From: JBOGJG01 sp050747825
Lineage (GTDB): Bacteria; Acidobacteriota; UBA6911; RPQK01; JBOGJG01
Reading direction: 5' to 3'
DNA: 38,321 bases
NCBI GenBank assembly: GCA_050747825.1
Contig: JBOGJG010000285.1
Coordinates: 1 to 38,321, forward strand
Shown: piece by piece, positions 25,318-33,411 of the stretch
Position numbering within the stretch: position 1 is the stretch's first letter
Layout: each line of letters starts with the position of its first letter
The notes under the pieces: model-generated
Databases searched by the model: none
What the model saw: only the letters and a program-made list of their open reading frames with translations
What the model was told of the DNA's origin: nothing
Made by a program: the position numbers and the translations under genes

Positions 25318-25737
25318 TTATTCCTTCTCTGCCGCTTCGATAGCTGCCACAACGGTCATGAACCGTTCTATCGAGTCAAGCTGATTGAGCGCTTCCAAGA
25401 CGAGCTCCATATCGAGCGCTACATACTCGTGTATCAGGACATTGCGAAATCCAGGAAGCGTCTCCAGAACCTCGACCAAATCGCGAGGGATTCGTTCGTC
25501 CCTGAAAAGGTTACGAACCGCTTCCGTATAATCTTCGAAACGCTCTGCCCGACGCGCTGAAAGCTCGCCTGCGATATCGATCACCAGCTGGCAGACCATT
25601 AAGAGTGAAAAGAGCACGTCGTTGCGTAAGGACATATCCCGTTCCAGTGCCGCCCGGTCCGGGACACGAGGGCGCAGTCCTCTCAAGTGCATTAAGTGTT
25701 GCCGCAATTCGGCGAGACGCTCAACCAGGTACGTCAT
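25318..25737 (-). CDS. hepT: HepT-like HEPN toxin (type VII toxin-antitoxin)
   Basis: Helical 139-residue HEPN-domain protein (formerly DUF86). The diagnostic Rx4-6H motif is RNVLIHEY with R98, H103 and Y105. In characterised type VII systems HepT is an RNA-cleaving toxin and is neutralised when MntA adds AMP to the tyrosine next to this motif. ATG 25737 overlaps the mntA stop TGA by four bases (ATGA), giving tight translational coupling, antitoxin first. The pair lies in a region of gene fragments, a common setting for mobile or selfish modules. Toxicity has not been shown here. Confidence 0.88.
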   Translation of the reverse strand: MTYLVERLAELRQHLMHLRGLRPRVPDRAALERDMSLRNDVLFSLLMVCQLVIDIAGELSARRAERFEDYTEAVRNLFRDERIPRDLVEVLETLPGFRNVLIHEYVALDMELVLEALNQLDSIERFMTVVAAIEAAEKE

Positions 25738-26162
25738 CGCTGAATGACAGCGAGCTTGATAAGCCGGGTGCGTTCCAGAAAGGGGATCAGATCTGCCCTG
25801 CGAAGCTGTATGTCGCGCAGATACGCCCGGTCGAGCCGGACATTGCTGCAGAAGATGCGCCGTCCGGTTGTCACGATCTTTGTGCCCAGTGTGGGGGGCA
25901 CATCGTTGAGCACCACCGTGTCCACTGCCTCAGTGCCGAGAACGGAGATCAGGGCGGCCGCAATCCTCAAGCGCCGTTCAAACCGAACACGGCGAGCGGG
26001 GAAGGATTTCCAGTCGAATAAAATCGCGACATCGATATCACTCTCCCGGTGGGCGTGGCCCGCAGCATGGCTTCCAAAAAGGTACACCGACACAATCCCT
26101 TCCGGCTGCTTCTCGGAAAAAAAACGACCCAGCGCATCCACCGGGGCCTTGAGCCTGTCCAT
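25734..26162 (-). CDS. mntA: MntA-like minimal nucleotidyltransferase antitoxin
   Basis: A 142-residue protein of the polymerase-beta nucleotidyltransferase superfamily, with the motif GSHAAGHAHRESDIDVAILF: GS at 30-31 and metal-binding D42 and D44. Partner of HepT; known MntA proteins adenylylate the toxin using ATP. ATG 26162 is preferred because AGGAG lies 8 bases upstream and the frame then begins directly with the domain. Earlier in-frame sequence up to 26309 encodes no recognisable fold. An inverted repeat at 26171-26184 overlaps the ribosome-binding site. The C-terminal 40 residues are Arg-rich and may contact the toxin or nucleic acid. Confidence 0.87.
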   Translation of the reverse strand: MDRLKAPVDALGRFFSEKQPEGIVSVYLFGSHAAGHAHRESDIDVAILFDWKSFPARRVRFERRLRIAAALISVLGTEAVDTVVLNDVPPTLGTKIVTTGRRIFCSNVRLDRAYLRDIQLRRADLIPFLERTRLIKLAVIQR

Positions 26163-26170
26163 TCTTGTTT

Positions 26171-26184
26171 CTCCTGAACAGGAG
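26171..26184. promoter_or_regulatory. Palindrome CTCCTGAACAGGAG overlapping the mntA ribosome-binding site
   Basis: Six-base arms CTCCTG and CAGGAG are separated by AA. On the mntA strand the right arm provides the AGGAG Shine-Dalgarno, 8 bases before ATG 26162. As RNA, CUCCU and AGGAG could pair around a four-base loop and hide the ribosome-binding site. As DNA it is a candidate operator for autoregulation. No -10/-35 pair is clear upstream. Confidence 0.5.
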
Positions 26185-27260
26185 TAGAGTAACACGATTG
26201 AATGACTTACGGGGTCTGTGGACTCGGACACGGCTGCGCTCCGATGACGGGCGCCATCGTCGCCCTTTTCCTGCACTGGGCCGTGCCTCCAGAGAATCCC
26301 CTGGTCCATTTCTCCCCGAAGGAAGTTTAAACTTACAATCGACCGATACAGGCGGCTACCGGGAAACCGGGATCGTCAGCAGATTGGCCACGCGGTCAAG
26401 GCCGTAAATTCGCAGATCCGGGTCCGGCTGAGCGCGAAGGAAGGCCAGGGCAGCTTGGAGGTCGGACCTGGCCCAGCCCCCGATCAGTTCCACGGTCAGG
26501 TTGCGAACAATCACGATCCCAGACCTGAGTTTCCGGTCCGGCACTGGAGGACTTGAGGATGCTTCCAAGCAGCCGGTCTCGAACAATCCGTCCCCACTCC
26601 TTGACGTATCGTCCTTCCTTCGTGAACTTGATGATCCGCCCCGTGGCGCCGGGAGGAAAATTGTCAAACTGGCCGCTGTGTCCATCCGCCAGGATGGCCG
26701 TCAGGAGATCGTTGACTGTCCGGCCACGCTGGGCGTATGCTCCAGCCAGTCTTCTCGGAAAAGCAGCCCGGGTCTGGTATTGGGTCGACCAAAGACCCGA
26801 AGCAGCGAGCCGGATGGTTCCGGATGGACAACCCGGATGCGTACCACTTTTTCTGGATGATTCCGGCAAAATCTCCGAGACCTACCGCTTAAATTTCATC
26901 AAAAGATTTTATAGAAACTAAAACCCGAACTCTATCTATTGGAAGGAATGTCTGAACGACAATCGGCGATACCTACTCCACCTGGATCCCCTCGGCTGCA
27001 TCCTGAAAGGATCAATCTCACCAGAAGCGCAGTCTTAAGAGATTGGAGCAGCATCTTTCCAGCTCGCATGAAGTCGCGAGACGCCGCACCCGGATCCGGC
27101 GAGTTGATTATGCTGTGTCTGCGAGCAGATATTATTGCGAAGTCGGTCAACAAATCATTCGCAAGACCGACCGGGTCGGCCCTAACTAAGACAGATGACT
27201 AAGTCGACTCCGCCGATCCTGATGGCAGCGTGTTGCTCGGATATAAGATCAGGAATGTCT
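26185..27260. other. Gene-poor stretch with decayed fragments
   Basis: Roughly 1.1 kb with no intact gene. It contains an NHL-propeller fragment (26588-26704, minus) and a possible alpha/beta-hydrolase fragment in another minus frame at about 26400-26470 (SDLQAALAFLRAQPD). A stop-free plus-strand frame at 27007-27189 reads LEQHLSSSHEVARRRTRIRR and then RYYCEVGQQIIRKTDRV, which I cannot assign. Frames are broken repeatedly, consistent with degraded genes between the toxin-antitoxin pair and the carbohydrate cluster. Confidence 0.6.
26588..26704 (-). pseudogene. NHL-repeat (beta-propeller) fragment
   Basis: The minus-strand frame reads ILADGHSGQF and then GRIIKFTKEGRYVKEWG, which matches one NHL blade (pattern 'VADG---RI-KF---G-F---WG'). 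Neighbouring blades are absent and the flanking frame has no hydrophobic pattern. It is probably a remnant of an exported NHL protein such as a peptidyl-amidating-lyase-like protein. Confidence 0.55.
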
Positions 27261-29480
27261 TTACTTCAGGTTTTCCAACCAGGCAGTGAGAGTCTGTTCG
27301 ATCTGGTCGGGGAACAGGCCCTGGTGGATTCGAAGATGTTCATCGGCGTTCCGTGCGGAGTAGGCTTTCCGGACCACTTGCAGTTGACTGTCCAGATCGC
27401 TGGAATCTGCCGTTGTTAAAAGCGGGCCCTGCACATTGATCATCAGCAGCTTACGTGGAGCCAGAGAGGCCTCCAGGTCGGGCAGGTCATAGGCAGTCAA
27501 GGCATTCGGGACCAGGTGCTCGAATGAAACCTCATAGAAGCGGCTATTGACCACGGAATGGAAGGAAATCAGCGGCTCGATCAAAGCGACGTTTGCAATG
27601 GCCGGCTCGAAAAGGGCGGCATGGAGTAAAGGAACCGCCATACCTCCTCTGGCGATGGCCGTCAGGCCTGAATGGTTTAGAATTTCTTCCGACCGGAGGA
27701 ATCGGATACAGCGGATGATATCTGCCGCGCGGATTCCCGGGATGCTGCGGCCGATCTGCACTCCCAGGAAAGTACTAGAGTTCCCAACCTCTCCCAATTC
27801 TCCGGTTCCCGAAAGATCGGGAGCCAGGACCATATAGCCCTGCTTGATCAGCCCTTCAATTTCGCCTCCGGGAGCTGCCTCAGCCGACTTTCCCTCTGGG
27901 TGCAGGTACAGGGCAACGCCGCCGCTTGCGAACTGATTCGGCTTGAAGAGAAGGAGCGGAAGGATAATCCCGCCTTCCCCCGAAATCGTGTACTCTTCAA
28001 TACTGTAACCGTCGCGATTCCAGCGGCCGTAGAAATCCGGTTCGGACAGGGCTCCAGGCTCCGTGAATCCGGAGATCTCGCGGGCCTGAGTTCTCACCCG
28101 GTCTAAATGACTCTGTAAATCGCTCTCTCTAGATCGCTCCAGTCTCCTGGCCAGTCCCTGGGCATGAGAACGATTCAGGCTAAACACCGTCTCGCCTCCC
28201 AGAGAATCAATGACCTGTCCAGTCCGGGTGACCCTCAGTTCCTCCGGATTGAGAATTTCGACGGGGGCCTCTGCCGAATCACCCGGATGATTCAGATGTT
28301 TTTGGAAAAAGGCGTAAATGGCTTCCCTGTTCTTTTGGGTATAGCCGTGGCCGAGATCATCCTCGACCATGCTCAGATTCTGACCGGCCCCTAATGCCTC
28401 AAACGCAGCGCCGGCTTCGGCCAGCGTTTCACGAGCTCCCTGGATGCTGAAGAAGTCCCGAGTGGTCGCTACTACAAGCGTCGGCTTGGGCGCTCGAATC
28501 TCCAAAAAATCAGCGTGATCAATGCCATGAGCGATACCCCGGTTGAAATTCTGCTCGGCATCTTGAGGTCCAATCGACTGGAACAGCCGATGAAAACCAC
28601 AGATGTAATTGGCAGGGGCGGCTGCCAACACCCTCTCATCCAGGGCAGCAATGTAGCTGGTCTGGGTACCTCCTCCAGAGATTCCAGTGACTCCAATCCT
28701 GTCGGGATCGACGTCGGGCCGGGAGACGAGATAATCGATGGCGCGAATACCGTCCCAGGTAAAGTAATGGGCCGCCGAACTGCCCACCAGAAAGCATTGT
28801 TTGCCCAGGTAAGAATGCTCCGCAGTGGATCCTCCGACCAGGGAGCGCTGCACCTGAGGATCATAGTACTGGAGCCGCTCGCCCTGCCCGATCGGATCCA
28901 TGGCAAAAACAATGAATCCTTTACCGACCAGATTCAAAATCAATTGCTGATAGCTGGGTGCGCGAAAAGAAATGCCGGTATGGCCGATGACGTTTAATAT
29001 CGCAGGCACACTTTCCTGAACCCCTTCCGGAATGAACAGGCAGCCCGTGACATAGAAGTCCGGCCTGGACTCGAAAACAATCTTTTCGATCCGGTAGCCC
29101 GGTTGTGTGACTTTCCCTACTATCCGGGGATTAAGAGGAGTTTTTGAAGGAAACGGGCCGATGATTTCCTCGAGGGCCAGTTTAACCTCTGCCTGCCGGT
29201 CACTCCATTCCCGAGCCGTATCCAGTTCCTGAATCTTCTGCTTTCGAGCTGCCAGCAGCTCGAAAGCGAGAGAATTCAGGTGGTGCTGAAGCAGGTTTTC
29301 AGCATCAGACCACTTGATCCAGCGTTCTAAAACATGCAGTTCTTCTTCTTGGCTCCAGAGACTTCCTGCCGAGATGAAGAAACTAAGAACGGCGATTAAG
29401 AGGATGCAGCTCAAATTTGCGGAAAAGAATTTCAAAGCCTTCTGACTCCAAGAGAATCTTACCCGCGGAAGGAAAGACAT
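27261..29480 (-). CDS. Exported two-domain alpha/beta hydrolase (acetyl xylan esterase-like)
   Basis: Large exported hydrolase, 739 residues from ATG 29480. A hydrophobic signal segment (LSCILLIAVLSFF) sits at 23-35. The first alpha/beta-hydrolase domain (about 100-395) has a complete triad: S268 in GISGGG, D342 in TTRDFF and H378 in DLGHGY. The second hydrolase-like domain (about 490-735) has ARGG where a GxSxG elbow would be, so it looks inactive. The ATG at 29480 overlaps the upstream DUF1080 gene by 98 bases. A TTG at 29435, giving MKFFSANLSC, starts a more normal signal peptide and cuts the overlap to 53 bases, so it may be the true start. Likely removes acetyl or similar esters from oligosaccharides. 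Confidence 0.82.
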   Translation of the reverse strand: MSFLPRVRFSWSQKALKFFSANLSCILLIAVLSFFISAGSLWSQEEELHVLERWIKWSDAENLLQHHLNSLAFELLAARKQKIQELDTAREWSDRQAEVKLALEEIIGPFPSKTPLNPRIVGKVTQPGYRIEKIVFESRPDFYVTGCLFIPEGVQESVPAILNVIGHTGISFRAPSYQQLILNLVGKGFIVFAMDPIGQGERLQYYDPQVQRSLVGGSTAEHSYLGKQCFLVGSSAAHYFTWDGIRAIDYLVSRPDVDPDRIGVTGISGGGTQTSYIAALDERVLAAAPANYICGFHRLFQSIGPQDAEQNFNRGIAHGIDHADFLEIRAPKPTLVVATTRDFFSIQGARETLAEAGAAFEALGAGQNLSMVEDDLGHGYTQKNREAIYAFFQKHLNHPGDSAEAPVEILNPEELRVTRTGQVIDSLGGETVFSLNRSHAQGLARRLERSRESDLQSHLDRVRTQAREISGFTEPGALSEPDFYGRWNRDGYSIEEYTISGEGGIILPLLLFKPNQFASGGVALYLHPEGKSAEAAPGGEIEGLIKQGYMVLAPDLSGTGELGEVGNSSTFLGVQIGRSIPGIRAADIIRCIRFLRSEEILNHSGLTAIARGGMAVPLLHAALFEPAIANVALIEPLISFHSVVNSRFYEVSFEHLVPNALTAYDLPDLEASLAPRKLLMINVQGPLLTTADSSDLDSQLQVVRKAYSARNADEHLRIHQGLFPDQIEQTLTAWLENLK

Positions 29481-30237
29481 TGTAGCATTCGTTTACCGTG
29501 GCGCCGTTGACGATGTTAGTGATGCGGTCCCTATTGCAAATGCATTCTACGCGGGTCCATTCGCCCAGCGGACTCTCGACATCCCATCGGCCGCTCGTAT
29601 CAATGAGTTCTTCAAACTCAGGATCATGTTTGGACCACCAGAATTGCTTGCCCGAATAATCGGTGGGAGTTCCCCCTTTTTTCCAGCGGGTCCGTCCATC
29701 CGGACCTATAACGGTATCGCTGGTTATGGTCACCGGTATGGTGTCGCCGGCCTCATCTTTGCCCCGGATGACGATGAAATCTCCGACACATCCCTGGGCT
29801 ACCTGGCACTCAATAGAGGCCATCCAGGGACTGCGATTTCCGTCGGGACCGGTCGCGTGGAGGAGTATTCCCGAATTCCGCACCGTCTTGCTGCCGTAGG
29901 TCTTCTCTCCCCACTTATATTCGACCACCAGGTGGTAATCCCGGTAAGAGTCCCGGGTAGCCAAGTAGCCGTGATCTTCGCCCGAGATACGCAGCACTCC
30001 ATGGGCTGCGGTAAAGACCTTTTTAGGATCGCCATACTGAGTCTCTTTCAACCAGCCATAGAGACCGCTCAGATCCTGCCCATTGAAGAGTTGAGTCACC
30101 TCAGTGGGACGGATCGCCTTAGAAGAGGCCGGAGTAACGACAGCGCCGCCCAGGATCGGGCTGGAACGCACGAGACCGGAGCCTGCTGCTCCCGCGACGA
30201 TTAACGAGTTTTTTAGAAACTGTCGGCGTGAAATCAT
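29383..30237 (-). CDS. Tat-exported DUF1080 (3-keto-disaccharide hydrolase-like) protein
   Basis: A 284-residue protein with a Tat signal (SRRQFLK, residues 3-9) and a concanavalin-like beta-jelly roll of the DUF1080/PF06439 family: VTQLFNGQDLSGLYGW, WKETxYG-type strands, NSGILLH, SIECQVAQG and KILLESEGFEILFRKFEL. Family members act on 3-keto-glycosides or bind glycans. ATG 30237 starts two bases after the upstream Gfo/Idh/MocA stop codon, so the pair is co-translated. The conserved C-terminus (ILLESEG to HPL) extends to the TAG at 29383, which shows that the overlap with the esterase reading is an artefact of that gene's long start. Substrate not known. Confidence 0.88.
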   Translation of the reverse strand: MISRRQFLKNSLIVAGAAGSGLVRSSPILGGAVVTPASSKAIRPTEVTQLFNGQDLSGLYGWLKETQYGDPKKVFTAAHGVLRISGEDHGYLATRDSYRDYHLVVEYKWGEKTYGSKTVRNSGILLHATGPDGNRSPWMASIECQVAQGCVGDFIVIRGKDEAGDTIPVTITSDTVIGPDGRTRWKKGGTPTDYSGKQFWWSKHDPEFEELIDTSGRWDVESPLGEWTRVECICNRDRITNIVNGATVNECYNVFPSAGKILLESEGFEILFRKFELHPLNRRS

Positions 30238-30239
30238 TT

Positions 30240-31553
30240 TTAGGAAAGCTGAGTCACGCCGGGAATAGCTACCGAGGGAGTCGGAATGGCGCCCCAGACG
30301 TACTGAGCAGGAGTGAGGTCTTCCACTGAGTTCATGGCCTGCTCCCAGGTAATTAATTGGCCGGTGTAAGTAGCCATGCGTCCCATAATCGCCAGCAGTG
30401 TGCTCTTGGACATGTACTCGCCGTTATTGATCGGCTTGCCGTTGCGAATGCTCGCAAACAGCTCGTCGTGCTCAGTCTGGTAGATGTTGTTCTCTTCTCC
30501 CTCGTAAACCCAGTTATTATCGGTGGTAATCGTCAATCCCCCTCGCCTTTCCGAGATCCTGGCTGTTCCCTTGGAACCGATTGCATGGGCGCTCATATCG
30601 TTATGGCAGCCCTTTTGCTGGCGGCAGTTGCTTAAAAGCTTGGCGCCGCCGGCGTACTCGTATGTAACTGAGTGATGGTCGTAAATATTTCCGTACTCGG
30701 GACCAGTGCGGACCTGGCGACCTCCCATCCCTACAGCGCTCGTCGGGTACTGCCCATCCATGATCCAGGCACAAACGTCCAGAAAATGGACATGCTGCTC
30801 GACGTTGAAGTCACCTGAAAGCCAGGTAAAGTAGTACCAATTGCGCATCTGCCAATCCATATCGGTCCATTCCGGCTGGCGCGGCTTGACCCATATGGAA
30901 CCCCGATAGTCATTGGCCTGGAGCCCCCGAATCTCTCCGATTGCGCCATCATGGATACGATTGATGATTTCCTGAAATCCATAGGAGTAGCGTAAACATA
31001 ATCCTGAAACGACAGATAGGTTTTTCTTTTTGGCGTCCTCACAGGTGGCCAGAACTGAGCGGACACCTGGAGCGTCGACTGCCACAGGCTTCTCAGCGAA
31101 AACGTGTTTACCCGCATCAATAGCCGCTTTCAGGTGTTGGGGTCGAAAATGCGGCGGCGTTGCCAGCAAAACCACGTCCACCCCGCTGTCGATCACTTGC
31201 TGGTAGGCATTGAATCCAACGAACCGGCGCTCTTTCGGAACGTCGAGCTTGTGGGCAATTTTTTCTTCTTTTTGAAGATTAGCCAGGCTTTTCTCCAAAT
31301 AGTCCTCGAAAGCGTCGGCCATGGCTGTCAGCTTCACGTTGGGATCGGCCGAGAGCGCCTGAACCGCTGCCCCGGTCCCTCGACCGCCACAGCCGATCAG
31401 ACCTACGCGCAGAAGATCGCTTCCTGCCACATGAGCGTTGCGCGAAATAACCTCATTCGTGGCAAGCGCACCCGTAACTACTGCCGCACTCGAGGACTTC
31501 AAAAACTCACGACGAGATAAAAATTGAGAGCCGGTAGGCTGGGCTGTTTTCAT
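30240..31553 (-). CDS. Tat-exported Gfo/Idh/MocA-family sugar oxidoreductase
   Basis: NAD(P)-dependent dehydrogenase of 437 residues with a Tat signal (LSRREFLK, 12-19), so it is exported folded with its cofactor. The Rossmann motif GLIGCGGRGTG is at 51-61, the substrate-site EKP at 154-156, followed by the Gfo/Idh/MocA C-terminal beta-sheet domain (NYRG-type strands, NVEQHVHFLDV with the catalytic histidine region). Relatives oxidise C3 of sugars or glycosides to 3-keto forms. It directly precedes a Tat-exported DUF1080 gene (2-base gap) and is divergent from the TIM-barrel gene. Together they fit an exported 3-keto-glycoside pathway. Substrate specificity is not readable from sequence. Confidence 0.9.
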   Translation of the reverse strand: MKTAQPTGSQFLSRREFLKSSSAAVVTGALATNEVISRNAHVAGSDLLRVGLIGCGGRGTGAAVQALSADPNVKLTAMADAFEDYLEKSLANLQKEEKIAHKLDVPKERRFVGFNAYQQVIDSGVDVVLLATPPHFRPQHLKAAIDAGKHVFAEKPVAVDAPGVRSVLATCEDAKKKNLSVVSGLCLRYSYGFQEIINRIHDGAIGEIRGLQANDYRGSIWVKPRQPEWTDMDWQMRNWYYFTWLSGDFNVEQHVHFLDVCAWIMDGQYPTSAVGMGGRQVRTGPEYGNIYDHHSVTYEYAGGAKLLSNCRQQKGCHNDMSAHAIGSKGTARISERRGGLTITTDNNWVYEGEENNIYQTEHDELFASIRNGKPINNGEYMSKSTLLAIMGRMATYTGQLITWEQAMNSVEDLTPAQYVWGAIPTPSVAIPGVTQLS

Positions 31554-31631
31554 AGTCCTGCTACTTTATCGCAAGTGGCCTTCTGGGTTCAAGAAGCGTA
31601 ATTAAATGAAAGGATCCGAAAGACTTTCGAC

Positions 31632-31660
31632 TTGAATATTGGGAGTCCGGCACTTAGTAT
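31632..31660 (+). promoter_or_regulatory. Candidate promoter of the TIM-barrel gene, almost leaderless
   Basis: TTGAAT (31632-31637), a 17-base spacer and TAGTAT (31655-31660). The predicted start falls within about 4 bases of ATG 31671, and that ATG has no Shine-Dalgarno. The TTG at 31632 could instead be read as an upstream start codon, adding 13 residues before the Tat motif, but this is less likely. Confidence 0.35.
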
Positions 31661-31670
31661 ATCTGCCAGA

Positions 31671-32609
31671 ATGATCACTAGACGTAAGTTTCTGATAAAT
31701 GCGTCGGCCGGTCTTTCAGCACTGGCTGCTTCTCAGTTTTCCTTGGCTTTGGGGGCAACTCAGGCTAAGGATCCAACCCGCTTTCAAATCGCCTGCATGA
31801 CCCTGCCCTACGCCAATTTTCCGCTCCAGAGGGCGCTGGAAGGGATCGCCGTCGCCGGTTACCGGTACGTCGCCTGGGGAACACGCCACGTTGAAGCCTC
31901 GGGAGAAAGAGTCCCGGTGCTCGAAATCGACGCCCAGCCGGCTGAGGCCAAAAAGTTGGGTGATCGCTGTCGCGATCTCGGCTTGGCTCCGGTCATGATG
32001 TTTTCCGGCATTTACGTGGCAGCCGATGGAGCCGTGGATGCTCACAAGAAACGCATCGAACAGGCAGCGGCTGCCGGAATATCACAGGTACTTACCTTTG
32101 GGCATACCGAAGGAGGAAAGCTTCCGATCTGGATCGAAAACTTGAAAGAATTGGGCCCCTTCGCCAGAGCGGCAGGAGTAACTGTCGTGATCAAGCAGCA
32201 CGGAGGCGAAACTGGCACCGGCGAGACTACTGCCAGGATTGTCCGTCAGGTTGATGACGAAGGGGTAGGCCTCAACTATGATGCGGGAAACGTCATGGAT
32301 TACCTGAACGTGGATCCGATTCCGGACATACTCAAGTGTGTGAATGAAGTGCGCAGCTTTTGTATCAAGGACCACCGCAACTATCCTGAAGATCAGGATT
32401 GCGGGCCCGGCTTTGGAGAAATCGATCATTATCGCCTGCTGGCGCCGGTCGCCTTCACCGGCTTGACCATGCCGCTGGCCTGCGAGAACATCTTTGCCCC
32501 GCTGCTGCCGCGTCCCTCGGCTCCTGAAGGAGTGGATGCCTTGGCCCGGCGGGCTCGTGAATATCTTGAGGTTGTTATAGAAGGGCTGCAAGAAGAACAA
32601 GGAGCGTAG
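31671..32609 (+). CDS. Tat-exported sugar isomerase/epimerase-like TIM barrel (AP endonuclease 2 family)
   Basis: A 312-residue protein with a Tat signal (TRRKFLIN, 3-10) and an AP_endonuc_2/xylose-isomerase-like TIM barrel. Likely metal-binding motifs are VIKQHGGE, LNYDAGNVMDY, IKDHRN with GPGFGEIDH, and PLACEN near the end. Members include sugar-phosphate isomerases, epimerases and enzymes that process 3-keto sugars. Export and the position between a Gfo/Idh/MocA gene and a DUF1080 gene point to 3-keto-glycoside chemistry and away from sugar phosphates. The stop at 32609 is one base from the next ATG, so the two are coupled. ATG 31671 is preferred over TTG 31632 because it starts the Tat signal directly. 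Confidence 0.87.
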   Translation: MITRRKFLINASAGLSALAASQFSLALGATQAKDPTRFQIACMTLPYANFPLQRALEGIAVAGYRYVAWGTRHVEASGERVPVLEIDAQPAEAKKLGDRCRDLGLAPVMMFSGIYVAADGAVDAHKKRIEQAAAAGISQVLTFGHTEGGKLPIWIENLKELGPFARAAGVTVVIKQHGGETGTGETTARIVRQVDDEGVGLNYDAGNVMDYLNVDPIPDILKCVNEVRSFCIKDHRNYPEDQDCGPGFGEIDHYRLLAPVAFTGLTMPLACENIFAPLLPRPSAPEGVDALARRAREYLEVVIEGLQEEQGA

Positions 32610-32610
32610 T

Positions 32611-33390
32611 ATGTCAGGTGGCGGGTGGCAGGTGGCGGATGGCGGGTGGCGGGTGGCAGGTGGCAGTAAAACCCGCCACCCGTCACCCGCCACCCGCCAC
32701 CTGTTCATCACCTTAGCGTTTATTTTGATTTTAATCTCTTCAGCTATGGCCCCACTACCAGCTCAGCGCACCAGTGACTACAGGGATCCGGATCTGACTC
32801 ACGACCAAGGCTGGACTACTCTTTTCAATGGTAAGGATTTCGCGGGATGGGTCCCGGTTTTGAAGACAGCCGACGGTATTCGCAAATATCGTGAGAATGA
32901 GGTATCGGAACAATCCACTTTCTATATTGAAGATGGCCTTTTGAAAACCACCGGTAAACCGAACGGCTACGTCCGAACGGCCGATGTATATGACAACTAC
33001 GTCTTTCACGTCGAGGTCCGCTTTCCACAAACAGGAAACAGCGGAGTCCTGATCCATATTCAGAGAGATGCTGTATGGCCCAGGGCCATTGAGTGCCAGC
33101 TCTATCAGTCTCATATGGGACGCGTTTTTCCCATCCAGGGAGCCACGCTGGACGGAGGCGAAATGATTCACGCCGCCTCGAATCCTCCCGGAGAGTGGAA
33201 CACCTATGAGGTCTATTCTGAAGAGGGACGGGTTGCCACGGTTTTGAACGGGCGCCTGGTGGGACTCGGCTCTGACGCCAATCCCAACATCGGCCACATA
33301 GCCCTGCAATCAGAAGGCGTGCCTGCCGAATTCCGAAATATCAAGGTTCGCCGCTACACGCCGTCCCACCACCTGCGGCCGAAGGATTAA
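32611..33390 (+). CDS. Secreted DUF1080 (3-keto-disaccharide hydrolase-like) protein with repeat-encoded N-terminus
   Basis: A 259-residue DUF1080 protein. ATG 32611 has AAGGAG 6 bases upstream and follows the previous stop by one base, so this start is strongly supported. Residues 2-31 (SGGGWQVADGGWRV and so on) are encoded by an inverted minisatellite; a normal hydrophobic segment LFITLAFILILISS (31-44) and a Sec-type cleavage region follow. The core shows WTTLFNGKDFAGWVPV, SGVLIHIQ, AIECQLYQ and the terminal EFRNIKVRRY, diagnostic of PF06439. Unlike its DUF1080 relative at 29383-30237, it has no twin-arginine motif. It probably acts with its upstream neighbours on 3-keto sugars or glycosides. 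Confidence 0.87.
   Translation: MSGGGWQVADGGWRVAGGSKTRHPSPATRHLFITLAFILILISSAMAPLPAQRTSDYRDPDLTHDQGWTTLFNGKDFAGWVPVLKTADGIRKYRENEVSEQSTFYIEDGLLKTTGKPNGYVRTADVYDNYVFHVEVRFPQTGNSGVLIHIQRDAVWPRAIECQLYQSHMGRVFPIQGATLDGGEMIHAASNPPGEWNTYEVYSEEGRVATVLNGRLVGLGSDANPNIGHIALQSEGVPAEFRNIKVRRYTPSHHLRPKD
32615..32703. repeat. Inverted minisatellite inside a signal-peptide coding region
   Basis: Arms at 32615-32646 and 32672-32703 are reverse complements at 29 of 32 positions, built from the word GGTGGCGG (CCGCCACC on the other strand) repeated with point variants. A 25-base spacer containing further units separates them. The whole array is stop-free in the frame of the DUF1080 gene. The same word forms the array at 84-181. 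Confidence 0.9.
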
Positions 33391-33411
33391 GCACGCACAT
33401 ATCGGGGTGCA

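Noticed and set aside
26939..27202. 87-residue plus-strand reading starting MEGMSERQ
   Set aside because: No recognisable motif or hydrophobic pattern, and it overlaps another equally open frame in a decayed region.
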